NCBI GenBank assembly: GCA_020081605.1
Contig: JAHREC010000009.1
Location: forward strand, 4,464,001 to 4,528,000
Length of the DNA stretch: 64,000 nt
Direction: 5' to 3'
DNA from: Albifimbria verrucaria
Taxonomy: Eukaryota; Ascomycota; Sordariomycetes; Hypocreales; Stachybotryaceae
Below the pieces are notes generated by a model. That model did not search any database and was not told where the DNA came from. It worked only from the letters and a program-made list of their open reading frames with translations. The position numbers were made by a program, and so were the translations under genes. This document shows, piece after piece, positions 1 to 13,600 of the stretch (positions within the stretch are counted from its first letter, which is position 1; each line of letters starts with the position of its first letter).

Positions 1-1210
1 GTCGCCAATTGAGAATGCGCTCGAGGTGACCGAGCTGGCGGTTCTTGGCCCGGTAGGTACAGTTGCCCCGTCCACCTAGGAGGGCTTCAACAATGTGCCC
101 GCCCCTTTTCCATTCTTGGCCATCCATTCACATGCATAATCGAGAGTCCACGAAAAAATTGCTTTCTAACAAACCGTAGGATATTTTTACAAACACGCGT
201 GAAGCCTGGCACCCACCCGGTGCTCGAGGCATCTATGGCGGCGCCGTTATCGCCCAATGTCTAGCCTCGGCTCAGAACACAGTCCCGGACGACTTCCTCG
301 TGCATTCGTGCCACTGCTACTTCTTGCTGGCCGGTAATTCCTCCATCCCGATTCTCTTCCATGTCGAGCGCGTGCGTGACGGCCGATCATTTGCGACGCG
401 AACGGTTCAGGCGCGCCAGCGTGGCCGATGCATTTTCACCACCACCATCAGCTTCGTTCGGGAGGATAAGAGTGGCGCGAAGCAGGTCCAGCATGCCGTC
501 CCGCTGCCTGCGGACGCTAAGCCACCCCGGAGGATGGGTCCGGTGAGCCGGAGTGGTCGAAATCCGGCCCGGTCATGATTGCCAATCCTGAGATTGTGGG
601 TGGTCGGGACGATACCGTCCAGCCGCATCAGCGCCGATGTAGACAGTGGACAAAGGCGCGTGGCCAAATCTCACCCGCGGGCGGACACCGTGCCCATCTC
701 AACGCATTGGCGTATATATCAGACAACTGGTTCATCGGCACCGTGTCCCGCATCCATGGGCTGTGGCGATGGCCGCAGCTGGCTCCCGAGGACGTTTCAA
801 AGCTGCCCGAGAGTGACCAGCGCCGTATCCGGGCACTCTTGGAGTTTGACGGACTGGACTCTGACCCTGCGTCCATAGAGAGCTGGAAGGGCCGCGACAG
901 TGTGGGGATGCAGGTCAGCTTGGACCACAGCATTTACTTCCACGAGCCCGCACGGGTCAAGGTTGACGAGTGGATGTTTGTGGACATGGAGAGCCCCTGG
1001 GCGGGTAGCGGGCGCGGTGTTGTGACACAGCGCATTTTTGCGCGAGACGGCACGTTGCTGGCCACTTGTATGCAGGAGGTAAGTCTAAACGCTGCTGCTC
1101 TTCTTAGACAGTTGGTCAACATTCTAGGAACAATGAAACTAATATTGGATCAACAGGGCGTTGTTCGGCTCAAGCAGCAGGACGACAAGAAGAAAGCGTC
1201 AAAGTTGTAA
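1..1210 (+). CDS. Acyl-CoA thioesterase (TesB-like), 5' truncated by the window edge
   Basis: This is the C-terminal part of a double-hotdog acyl-CoA thioesterase, an enzyme that hydrolyses acyl-CoA to fatty acid and CoA, usually in peroxisomes. Exon pieces are 1 to about 52 (reading SPIENALEVTELAVLG), 180-1078 and 1157-1210. Family motifs seen are WHPPGARGIYGG, HCYFLL, ERVRDGRSFATRTVQARQRG, LDHSIYFHE and the C-terminal DMESPWAGSGRG followed by RIFARDGTLLA. The intron at 1079-1156 starts GTAAGT and ends CAG; its length is divisible by three, so the frame reads through it. The first intron probably runs 53-179 with a CTAAC branch site, but the donor is uncertain (62 is an alternative). The frame breaks near 523-527 in a run of four C; one more C restores PPPEDG. 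The terminal residues are KASKL, not a clear SKL-type signal on inspection beyond the final SKL, which would fit a PTS1 peroxisomal signal. Confidence 0.85.
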
Positions 1211-1645
1211 AGCGAAGTCAGGTAGTTTGCTGTTGGTTGGTAGATGTCTTTAGCGAATAGCCTGGTAAAGGGGCTATAACACGTGTATCAGGATTGATTT
1301 TTAGACTTAGATACCGGAGAAATCCTGTAGATAACATACTTTTAACTAGAATATACGTTCTTGCCAACTTCGTATTCGATGAGCTAGGAGAGTCACTGCT
1401 CAATTTTCATGTGTCACAGAAGATTGGGACCATTACGGTTGGCCATTAAGTGAAGACAAAACCAGATAAATTTCAAATCTAACTAATGCTGGGACAATCT
1501 CCCTTATTGCCCTATTACATCCTCCCCAAAACGAAAAAACAGTTGACACGAAATTGAGCCATGCCACGCTTGCAAAACCTATGTGCACACATGTGGATAA
1601 TACCACCCCACCATTGCTTTTGAAAAAAAAGACGCTACCATTTTC
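1211..1645. other. Intergenic region between convergent thioesterase and giant repeat gene
   Basis: About 435 bases, AT-rich, with no reading frame I can support. It should contain the 3' untranslated regions and polyadenylation sites of both flanking genes, which converge here. Confidence 0.6.
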
Positions 1646-4600
1646 TTAAGTCGCTGTGTAATTCGTTCCGAACAAATTGTTGTAGAGACAATTGACCATG
1701 GCGGGACCGTTGAGACTGGTGTTGGCCAAGCAAGCGGCCACTGTTCCGGTCGCGAGCGGTCCAAGGGCGACCGTACAGACCGGTATATCGAGCAAGAGCT
1801 GTACGGCGCTGTCCTGGGCAAGGTTAAGACAGGCCAGCGGTAGACGATTGACACAAGCCGAGCCGATGTTGTTGAGGAGACAGTTGTAAATAACTGAGCC
1901 CGACGAGCTTGAAGTGATGGAATTCAAACAGTTCGATACGCTGCCTGTAGCGAAGAGACCTAGAGACGTCACGCAAAGAGGTACCTGGCTCACCAAAGAG
2001 CTAGGCGAAAGGGTAAGGAACGCGCTACAAGCTGATGGCAGAGAAGTAGCGCACTTCTGCGGTAGATTTGTAGAGCCGCAGGTGGAGCCCGTCGGATATT
2101 GAACGTTGAGACCGAGCTGGGCGTTCAAGCAGTTGACGATGCTGAGACCAGATGTCACGGAGGTTATAGCCGATGTAACCAAGCAGGATGCTGTGCCTGC
2201 AATGTTCAGCACGCCTAGATCCGTAACACAGCCGGCGAGGGCGGATGTGGTGAGTTGAAGGCCACTGAGTGAGACCAGTGACAAACAGCTGGATGGGAGT
2301 TGCTGCAAACACTTCTTCGCCAAGGCATTCTCCAAGCAAGTAAGGATCTTGTTGCCGTCGATGAGGATGCTGAGAGGATTGTAAGCAACGCAGGGCAGGA
2401 GGTCCGTAGGCTTGCCGTTGAGGAACAGCGCAGCTTCACACGCGAGCAATTGGACAGTATTGAAAACAATTCCAGTGTTTGCAAGGGCAAGACACTCTGG
2501 CGGTAGCAGCTGGGCACCACCACACATGCTAACATCGTTAGTTGCGATAGGAGCACAGGATGTAACTGAGGTGGTTGCTGTGCTGACGGTGGTTGCCGGG
2601 ACGGACGTGACACTTGGAGTCTGAATGATGACCGTGTTCGTGATACCGGCACCGGTCTGAGTAATAGTATTGATTGTTGTGCCGCTGTATCCCTGTGTGA
2701 TGGTAGTATACTGAGGCAGAGGGGTTTCCACAATAACCGTATTCGTGATCCCGGTGCCAGATTGAGTGATTGTGAGGGTGCTGACGCCGCTGTATCCCTG
2801 TGTGATTGTCGTGTATTGGGGCAGAGGGGTCTGGACAACGACTGTATTCGTGATACCAGTACCGGACTGAGTGACTGTAAATGTGCTGACGCCGCTGTAT
2901 CCCTGCGTAATTGTAGTGTATTGGGGCAGAGGGGTCTGGACGATAACTGTGTTCGTGAGGCCAGTGCCACTTTGGGTGATCGTATTGATGCTGACACCGC
3001 TATATCCTTGCGTAATTGTGGTGAATTGAGGAATAGGGGTTTGGATGACAACCGTTTGGGTAAGGCCAGTTCCAGTTTGTGTGACGGTATTTATACTGAC
3101 ACCGCTGTATCCTTGAGTAATTGTAGTAAATTGAGGAATTGGCGTTTGAACAATAACCGTATTGGTGAGGCCAGTGCCACTTTGGGTGATAGTATTTATA
3201 CTGATACCGCTGTATCCTTGAGTGATTGTAGTAAACTGAGGAATTGGCGTTTGGATGACAACCGTTTGGGTAAGGCCAGTGCCGGTTTGTGTGACGGTGT
3301 TGATACTGACACCGCTGTATCCTTGAGTGATCGTGGTAAACTGAGGAATTGGCGTTTGAACAACAACCGTTTGGGTAAGGCCAGTACCGGTTTGTGTGAC
3401 GGTGTTGATGCTGATGCCGCTGTATCCTTGAGTGATTGTTGTGTATTGAGGATTAGGGGTTTGGACGATGACTGTATTGGTAAGGCCAGTGCCAGACTGA
3501 GTAATAGTGTTGATGCTAATACCACTATATCCTTCAGTAATCGTGGTGAATTGAGGAATTGGCGTTTGAATAACCACCGTTTGCGTAAGGCCAGTTCCAC
3601 TCTGAGTGAGTGTGTTAATACTAATGCCACTATATCCTTGTGTGATTGTTGTGTATTGAGGATTAGGGGTTTGGACGATAACTGTATTGGTAAGGCCAGT
3701 GCCAGACTGTGTAATGGTGTTGATGCTGATGCCGCTATATCCTTCAGTAATCGTGGTAAACTGAGGAATTGGTGTTTGGATAACGACTGTATTCGTGATA
3801 CCAGTTCCTGTCCTTGTCAATGTGTTGATGCTGATACCGCTGTACGCTTCTGTAACCGTGACATATTGGGGCCCAGGAGTTTGGATAACGACAGTGTTAG
3901 TGATGCCAGTACCTGCCCTGGTTATCGTATTGAGAGTAACTCCGGTATACTGTTCTGTTACCGTGACATACTGCGGGGCAGGAGTTTGGATAACCACAGT
4001 ATTGGTGCCGTCTGTGCCTGTCCTTGTGAGGGTGTTGAGGGTGACTCCAGTGTAGGCTTCCGTAGTTGTGACCAATTGGGGCGCGGGGTCTGAATTACTA
4101 CTGTCTCTGTTATACCAGTACCTGACCTGGTGATTGTGTTGATGGTCGTTCCAGTGTATTGTTCTGTAACCGTAACAAATTGGGCTGCTGGGGTTTGGAT
4201 CACTACTGTGTTCGTGATACCGGTGCCTGTCCTGGTAATTGTGTTCAACGTCACTCCAGTATAAGCTTCCGTAACCGTAACAAATTGGGGCGTAGGGGTC
4301 TGTATAACCACGGTGTTGGTGGCATCAGTGCCGGCTGGAGCCCGAGTGATTGTTGTGATAACACTTCCACTGTAAGGTTCGGTCACTGTAACATATGCAG
4401 GCGTTGTGGGAGTCTGGATCACTACAGTGTTGGTAATACCCGAGCCACTTGGAGGTCGAGTTATAGTCGTTATTGTGCTGCCACTGTAGGCCTCTGTGAT
4501 TGTCACATATGCTGGAGCAGGAGTTTGGATAACGACCGTGTTTGTGATATCTGTTCCTGATGGGGCACGAGTAATGGTTATGATTGTGTTTCCGCTGTAT

Positions 4601-7600
4601 GCCTCTGTTATCGTGACATAGGCTGGCGAAGGCGCAGGAGTATTGACAACCACAGTGCCCGTGGGAGATGGATCATTGCTGGCAGGGGTCAATGTCGTAA
4701 TTGAAGTAGAGACGCCTGAGTAGGAGCGGGTGACTGTGATATATGGTCCTGTGAAAGCTGGAGTATTCACAATTACAGTACCTGTAGGTGTAGGGTCGTT
4801 GCTGGCAGGATCCACTGTCGTGATGGAGGTTGTAACACCACTATATACACGTGTAACGGTTACATAGGGTCCTGTGAAGGCCGGTGTGTTGACGATGACT
4901 GTGCCCGTGGGTGTGGGATCGTTGCTAGCTGGGTCAACTGTCGTGATTGATGTTGTTACGCCACTATACACGCGAGTAACGGTCACATAAGGACCCGTAA
5001 ACGCTGGGTTATTTATGATCACTGTGCCTGTTGGCGAAGGATCGTTGCTTCCAGGAGCTTGTGTAGTCACCGAAATCGTCGTTCCGCTGTATGTGCGAGT
5101 GATTGTTACATATGGACCAGTGAAGGCTGGATTGTTCACAATAACTGTGCCTGTTGGTGAAGGATCGTTGCTTCCAGGAGCCTGGGTACTTATCGAAGTA
5201 GTCGTTCCGCTATAGACCCGAGTGATTGTTATATATGGACCAGTGAAAGCTGGGTTATTGACAATGATTGTGCCCGTAGGTGTAGGGTCATTGCTTGCAG
5301 GATCCTGAGTTGTTATCGAAGTAGTTGTTCCGCTATAGACCCGAGTGATTGTTACATATGGACCAGTGAAGGCCGGGTTATTGACAATAATAGTTCCAGT
5401 GGGTGTAGGGTCGTTGCTGGCAGGAGCCTGTGTCGATATCGATGTTGTTGTCCCACTATAGGTTCGGGTGATTGTCACATATGGCCCAGTAAATGCGGGG
5501 TTATTAACAATAACTGTGCCCGTAGGCGTAGGGTCATTGCTTGCAGGATCTTGAGTACTTATCGATATAGTTGTTCCGCTATAGGTACGAGTGATTGTCA
5601 CATATGGGCCAGTAAATGCCGGGGCATTCACAATGACTGTGCCTGTAGGTGTAGGGTCATTACTAGCGGGGTCTTGCGTTGATATCGACGTTGTTGTACC
5701 ACTATAAACTCTAGTGATTGTTATATAAGGACCAGTGAATGCTGGATTATTGACGATGACTGTGCCTGTAGGTGTAGGGTCGTTGCTAACAGGAGTCTGC
5801 GTTGTTATAGAGGTTGTGGTTCCTGTATAAGTACGTGTAATCGTCACATAGGGACCAGTAAATGCCGGGGTATTAAAAATGACGGTGCCTGTTGGCGTTG
5901 GGTCTCCATTAGCAGGAGCCTGAGTTGAGATGGACGTTGTGGTGCCAGAATAAACGCGAGTAACTGTAACGTATGGGCCGGTAAATGCGGGTGTATTGAT
6001 AATGACAGTACCAGTTGGCGTTGGATCTCCACTAGCAGGGTCCTGGGTCGAGATAGATATTGTTGTGCCTGAGTAGACACGGGTGACCGTAATGTATGGT
6101 CCAGTAAATGCCGGCGTATTGACGATAACAGTGCCGGTTGGCGTTGGGTCACCACTAGCAGGAGCCTGAGTTGAGATGGACGTAGTTGTGCCTGAGTACA
6201 CACGGGTGACTGTGATGTATGGTCCTGTGAATGCTGGTGTATTGATAATAACGGTGCCAGTTGGATCTCCACTAGCAGGGTCCTGGGTCGAGATAGATAT
6301 TGTGGTGCCGGAGTAAACACGAGTGACTGTAATATACGGTCCGGTAAATGCCGGTGTGTTGACGATAATGGTACCCGTGGGCGTTGGATCTCCGCTTGCG
6401 GGGCTGATCGTTGTTACTGACGTCGATACACCGGAGTATACACGAGTGATTGTGACATAAGGACCAGTGAACGAGCTAGGGATCGGGGTATTGATAATTA
6501 CAGTACCGATTCGTGTAGGATCGTTGCTAGCGGGATCTAATGTATCCACAGATGTTGTAGCACCTGAATAAGCACGAGTGATTGTAGTATAAGGCCCAGT
6601 AAATTGCGTTGGTGCAGGGGTATTAACGATCACAGTGCCTGTTGGTGTGGGATCACCACTTGCAGGATCAAGAGTCGCAACGGAGGTGGAGGCGCCCGTA
6701 TAAGGACGTGTAATTGTTATATATGGTCCAGTAAAGTAGGAAGGCGTATTGATAAGAACTGTTCCAGTAGGTGACGGGTCGCCGCTAGCTGGAGATATAG
6801 TGGTGACAGACACTGATAGGCCACTATATGCAGTAGTAATTGTGACATACGGACCAGTAAACGAGCTAGGAGCTGGGGTGTTTATGATGACCGTGGCAGT
6901 TGGCGTGGGGTCTCCGCTTGTTGGAGCTAATGTTGTGACCGATATTGACGAGCCGCTGTAAGCACGAGTAATAGTAGTGTATGGTCCAGTGAATGATGTA
7001 GATGCCGGCGTGTTGACTATGATAGTGCCTGTTGGCGACAGATCTCCACTGGCTGGTGCCTCAGTTGTAATAGACGTTGATACACCGCTGTAACCACGAG
7101 TGATAGTGATGTATGGTCCAGTAAAGACACTAGGTGCTGGCGTATTGACGATGACCGTGCCGGTTGGCGTGGGATCGCCACTAGCTGGAGCCTCCGTGGT
7201 GATAGACGTTGAGACACCGCTATAGGGGCGAGTCAACGTAATGTATGGGCCAGTGAATGAGCTAATTGCCGGTGTGTTGACGATGATTGTACCTGTTGGG
7301 CTTGGATCGCCACTAGCTGGAGCCTCTGTGGTGATAGACGTCGAGACGCCGCTATATGGCCTGGTAATCGTTATATAAGGACCTGTAAACGAGCTGACTA
7401 CTGGTGTATTAACGATGACAGTACCCGTTGGGGTAAGATCACCACTGGCTGGTGGCTCTGTAGTGACAGAAGTTGAAGCACCACTATATGGTCTAGTTAT
7501 TGTTATATAAGGACCTGTGAATGAGCTGACTACTGGTGTATTAACAATAATGGTACCCGTTGGCGTAGGGTCACCACTGGCTGGAGCTTCTGTTGTAATA

Positions 7601-10600
7601 GAAGTCGAAACACCACTATATGGACGAGTGACTGTTATGTAGGGACCTGTGAAAGAGCTGATAGCCGGTGTGTTTATAATGATTGTGCCTGTTGGCGTTG
7701 GGTCTCCACTTGCAGGGGCCTCGGTCGTAATAGAAGTCGAAGCACCACTATAAGGCCGAGTTATCGTCACGTAGGGCCCAGTAAAGGATGAACGAGGAGT
7801 ATTAACAATAACGGTTCCAGTGGGTGTTAGGTCTCCGCTAGCGGGATTTACCGTCGTGACAGAAATTGAGCTACCAGTGTAAGCCTGTGTAATCGTAATA
7901 AAGGGACCCGTGAATGAAGCCAAGCCAGGTGTATTGATAATAACCGTTGCTGTGGGAGAAGGATCATTGCTACCAGGGCTGACGGTTGTGACGGAAATCG
8001 AACTGCCAGTGTAAGCTTGTGTGATCGTGATAAAAGGCCCGGTGAAAGATGATAGACCAGGTGTGTTAATAATGATCGTGGCTGTAGGAGAAGGATCATT
8101 GCTAGCTGGGCTGATAGTTGTGACAGAAACTGAGATACCAGTGTATGCTTGTGTGATTGTAACAACAGGACCTGTGAAGCTTGATGGGGCAGGGGTGTTT
8201 ATAATAACTGTGGCCGTAGGCGAAGGATCATTGCTACCAGGACTGACTGTCGTGACGGAAATCGAAGTGCCAGTATAAGCTTGTGTGATTGTAGTAAAGG
8301 GACCAGTAAAGGACGAGGCAGGCGTATTAACAATGACTGTACCTGTGGGAGTAGGATCGTTGCTAGCTGGGTCTACAGTGATAATTGATGTCGAAGTGCC
8401 AGCATAAGGGCGAGTAACCGTGATATATGGGCCTGTGAAGCTTATTGAACCAGGGGTATTCACAATAACGGTTCCAGTAGGTGAGGGATCCCCACTGCTG
8501 GGTCCCAGAGTCGCGATTGAAGTCGTTGCACCCGTGTAGGGACGCGTAATTGTGACATAAGGAATACTAGATGAACCGGGGACATTGACGACAACTGTAC
8601 CTGTCGGCGTGGGGTCACCATTAGCAGGATCGAACGTCGCAATGGATATAGTAACACCGCTATATGTTCGAGTAATCGTGACGACTGGATATGCGACTGA
8701 GCCAGGTGTATTGATTATAACAGTTCTTGTTGGCGAAAGATCACCGCTAGCTGGATCCAGTGTCACGACTGAGACAGTAGAGCCACTGTATTGGCGAGTG
8801 ACTGTGGTATATGGTATGCTAGAAGAACCAGGAACATTGATGACAACTGTGCCTGTAGGCGTAGGGTCTCCACTAGTAGGGTCAAATGTAGCAATGGATG
8901 TAGTAACACCATTATATGTTCGAGTGACTGTGACAATTGGATAGGTAACTGAGCCTGGTGTATTAATCACGACAGTTCTTGTTGGTGAAGGATCGCCGCT
9001 AGCAGGGTCAATTGTGGTGATCGAGACAGTAATGCCGCTGTATGGGCGAGTAACAGTGACATAGAGTATACTCGATGTGTCAGGCACATCGAAAATAACA
9101 GTGCCAGTAGGACTAGGATCACCGCTTGCAGGAGATACCGTTGTAACTGAAGTCGATAGACCGTTGTACGTGCGAGTGATTGTGACATATGGAATACTAC
9201 CTGAACCGGGAACGTCCACTACAACTGTAGCCGTTGGGCTTGGGTCACCACTGGCTGGGCTTAAAGTTGTGATAGAAGTTGTAGCCCCGCTGTAAGTACG
9301 GGTAATTGTTGTATACGGTGTACTGATAGAGCTTGGCACATTGATCACTACTGTAACTGTTGGAGTCGGGTCGCTGCTGGCGGGATTTACCGTTGTGATT
9401 GAGGTTGTGGCCCCGGCATATGTGCGAGTGACTGTAATAGATGGAACGTTAACGGATCCGGGTATATCAACTATGATAGTACCTGTTGGCGCCGGATCAC
9501 CGCTTGCAGGGTTCACAGTAGTGATTGATGTTGTTGTGCCAGTGTATGTACGAGTAAACGTAATATACGGGAAGCTAGCAGGTGTGTTAATAACCACGGT
9601 TCTTGTAGGGCTAGGATCACCACTAGCAGGGTCCAGAGTGATAACAGAAGTTGTGGTGCCGCTATATGGTTGTGTGACCGTCACTAATGGGTAAGACGAA
9701 ACTCCTGGGGTATTAATAATGACCGTGCCGGTGGGAGTTGGGTCGCCACTAGCTGGGTCCAATGTAACAATCGATGTCGAGGTTCCACTGTAAGCGCGCG
9801 TGATTGTAACGAACGGCCCCGTGAAGGATTGGGAGGTTGGAGTCTTGATAATCACGGTGCCAGTTGGATCGCCACTAGCGGGAGCAAGGGTGACAGTGGT
9901 TAAAGTGCCATCGTATGGGCTAACGATAGTCGTGTACGGTCCAGAGAAGGCACTTGAGGCCGGTGTATTTATAAAGACGGTTCCTGTAGGCGTAGGATCA
10001 TCACTGGCTGGATCTAGCGTTACCACCGATATAGAAGTACCCGTGTAGGGTCTAGTTACTGTCACATATGGCCCAGTGAAAAATGCTCTAGCCGGTGTAC
10101 CAATGATAATAGTTCCAGTCAGATCGCCGCTTGCAGGAGCGAGCGTGGTGATAGAGGTGGAAACACCACTGTATGGTCTTGTAAGTGTAACATATGGCCC
10201 AGTAAATGCCGTCGGGGCAGGTGTATCGATAAAGACAGTCCCAGTCAAATCCGTACCAGTAGGGAGAACCGTTGTTATAGAGATTGATGTTCCAGTGTAT
10301 GACCTTGTGAAAGTGACATAAGGACCAGTGAAGGCTTGCGGTGTCTCTATAAAGACGGTACCAGTAGAATCCGTTCCAGTTGGGGCTACGGTGAAGCTGG
10401 TGGGGCTGCTACCGGTGTATCCACGAGTTATAGTAACGTATGGACCGGTGAAAGAAGTTGCGGGCTTTGGTGTCTCAACAACGACTGTGCCAGTGACATC
10501 ACTGCCGGAAGGACCAACAGTGTAGGTGATGATATTGGATCCTGTGTATCCACGAGTTATTGTGACATATGGTCCAGTGAAGGAAGCTGGGACAGTTGGT

Positions 10601-13600
10601 GTCTCAATGTAGACGGTTCCAGTGATGTCGCTTCCAGACAGGGCCAACGTATAGCTCGTGATTCCAGTGCCAGTGTAGCCTCGCGTAATCGTTACATACG
10701 GTCCAGAGCCTGAAGTTACCGAGGACAATATTGGGCTTGGTGTCTGGATAAATACAGTTCCTGTCAAGTCACTGCCTGAAGGAGGGACAGTAAGTGTAGT
10801 AGCGGAGTTACCACTATATTGTTGAGTGACAGTGACATAAGGACCATTGAATGCAATACTTGAACCTGTTGTTGTCGGGGTTGTAGTAGGAACACCTCCT
10901 GAACTAGAATCTGAAATGACCGCAGACGTCGTCCCTGAAACCGTGGCAGAGACTGTTGTAGATATTGCCCCGGATGTTGTTGTAGAGACAGAGCCACTGG
11001 GTGTTCCGGAAACCGCTCCACTAGGGCTATTGGATATGATTCCAGATGAAATTCCTGAACCTGTTCCAGAAGCAGTCGCGGATGCTGCTCCAGAAGACGT
11101 CTCAGACAACGCCCCTGAGGCCGTGGATGGGGTTGTTTCTGATGATGCGGGAGTAGAAACACCAGATGCTGACCCTGAAGATGCTCCAGAAACTGAACCG
11201 GAAGATGTCCCGATAGTTGTGCCTGAGGTTGTATCCAGAGATACACCGGATCCTGATGTAGAGTTTGCTCCTGAGGATACACCAGAAGATGGGATAGAGC
11301 CGGAAGATACTCCAGAGACTGAGCCAGAGATAGTACCAGAGACAGTAGCAGAAGCGGACCCAGAAACGGATGATGAAAGAACACCGGAGACTGTGCCGGA
11401 TGCAGAACCAGCTGCAGTATCAGAGACGACGCTGGAGATGGAGCCTGAGGCAGAACCTGAGAGGATTTCAGAGGCAGAACCAGCTACAGTGCCAGATATA
11501 GTACCGGAAGCCGAGACAGAGGGAGTTCCAGACGCAGTACCAGAGACTGTGCCAGAGACAGTACCAGAGACAGTACCAGAGGCTGCACCAGAGACAGTAC
11601 CAGAGACAGTACCAGAGGCTGTACCAGAGGCTGTGCCAGAGGCTGTACCAGAGGCTGTATCAGAGGCTGTACCAGAGACAGTATCGGAGATAGTATCAGA
11701 GGCAGTACCGGAGCCAGGGATGGATGATGTACCTGGTGTGGTTCCAGAAGATGCTCCAGACGCTTCTGAACTTGTTTCAGATATAGAGGCTGGGGAAGGT
11801 GCAGATGACACCCCAGAGGCTGTTCCGGATGCGCCTCCAGACGTGGCGCCAGAGTTGGCTGCAGGAGTTTCTATGAATACAGTTCCTGTACTATCTACAC
11901 CGGCAGGCAGAACAGTGAACGTGGTTATCGTGCTACCGGAGTAGCTACGAACAACTGTGACATATGGGCCAGTAAATGTAGGTGCGCCACTAGTAGCTGG
12001 TGTTTCCACATAGACAGTGCCAGTTAGATCGCTACTCGCTGGCTGGACTGTGTATGTTGTAGCGAAGCTTCCTGTATTGCCACGTGTTATGGTGACATAA
12101 GGTCCGGTAAACGCACCGAGAGCTGTTGTAGAAGGCGTTTCAATAAAAACGGTTCCGGTAACGTCACTGCCACTAGGAGCAACTGTGTATGTGGTGGCAC
12201 TAATTCCAGTGTAGGCACGTGTTACAGTGACTAGAGGCCCAGTGAATGAAGGAGAGGAGATAGCAGTGGGCGACTCGACGAGAATAGTGCCGGTGATATC
12301 ACTGCCTGTTGGAGGGACAGTGTAAGTTGTGAGGCCAGTGCCAGAATAAGGCCGCGTCACTGTTATATAAGGGCCTGTGAAAGATATAGTAGCCAGAGGT
12401 GTTTCAACATAGACAGTTCCTGTGATATCGGTACCTGATGGAGCAGCAGTATAAGTTGTTATGGTATTACCACTGTACCCCTTGTCAAAGTTGTGTAAGG
12501 ACCGGTGAATGATCCACCGGGTGTTTCCACGAACACGGTACCGACTGTGTCTGTGCCTAAGGGAGAGACTGTATATGTCGTAATTGTGCTCCCAGTGTAT
12601 GCCCTTGTGATAGTTGTGAGGAGCCACCTGGCTGAGAAAGAGTTGGTGTTCCGACAATAATAGTCCCAACGGTATCTGTACCAGTCGGGTCGACGGTATA
12701 TGTTGTACCCGCGGTTCCGCTATAAGCTTGCGTGACTGTTGTGTAAGAGATTGTAGGGACACCAGTTGTTGATGGTGTGGTGATAGTTGTACCAGACCCT
12801 GTTACTGGACCTGCCGCTGAAGATATGGAAGGCGTCGATGATAATGTCCCTGATCCCGTTGACGGAGTAAGTGAACTGGTGAAGGGAGTTTCAACTACAA
12901 CAGTAGCAACGGTGTCGGAGCCAGATGGAGCAAGTGTATATGTGGTAATTGTGCTTCCACTATATCCACGCGTAACGGTAGTGAGCGCTTCCGCAGCAGA
13001 ATCCAAGGAGGAAGGTGTCTCGACGAAAACGGTGGCAATGGTGTCAGTCCCAGACGGTGCAACTGTGTATGTAGTGATAGTGCTGCCTGTGTAAGCTCTT
13101 GTTATGGTTGTGAGGCCTCCAGCGGGTGTAGTAGCCGTCTGTGTAGGCACTTGGACTATAACAGAGCCTGTTTGACCAGAGCCTGATGGTGGTACAGTAA
13201 CTGTGGAAGGAGTTGTTCCGGAGTATGTAACCGTTACAGTGGTGTAAAGATCCACGGCTGTTGCGGCGGGAGTTTGAATAATCACCGTAGCGACAGTGTC
13301 ATCACTAGCCGGTGCGAGGGTGACTGTGGAGATGAAGGAGCCACTGTAGGGTGAGGTTACTGTTGTGTAGGAAATACCTGAAGCCGAGGCTCTAGGAGTC
13401 TCAACCACAACCGTTCCTGTGAGATCACCGCTACTTGGAGAGAGAGTGAGGGTTGTCGGGGTTGCTCCATTATACTCTTGGGTGACTGTGACATATGGGC
13501 CTGTGAAGCCTCCAGCCAACGGCGTCTGAATAATGACTGTGCCTGTAAGGTCTCCCATAGATGGGCTTACTGTTAAAGTAGAGACTTCGCTTCCGGTGTA

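Noticed and set aside
1646..1700. GPI anchor on the giant protein
   Set aside because: The C-terminus is polar (LFGTNYTAT) with no hydrophobic tail.
2762..4093. Plus-strand 443-codon frame
   Set aside because: Antisense shadow of the 108-bp array; the minus strand carries the consistent protein and continues into the Cys-rich domain.
2620..4640. CRISPR-like direct-repeat array
   Set aside because: Units are contiguous 108-bp coding repeats without unique spacers, in a eukaryotic gene.
10847..11944. Plus-strand 365-codon frame rich in Pro, Glu and Val
   Set aside because: Reverse complement of the Ser/Gly/Thr spacer; its composition is a by-product of that low-complexity sequence.
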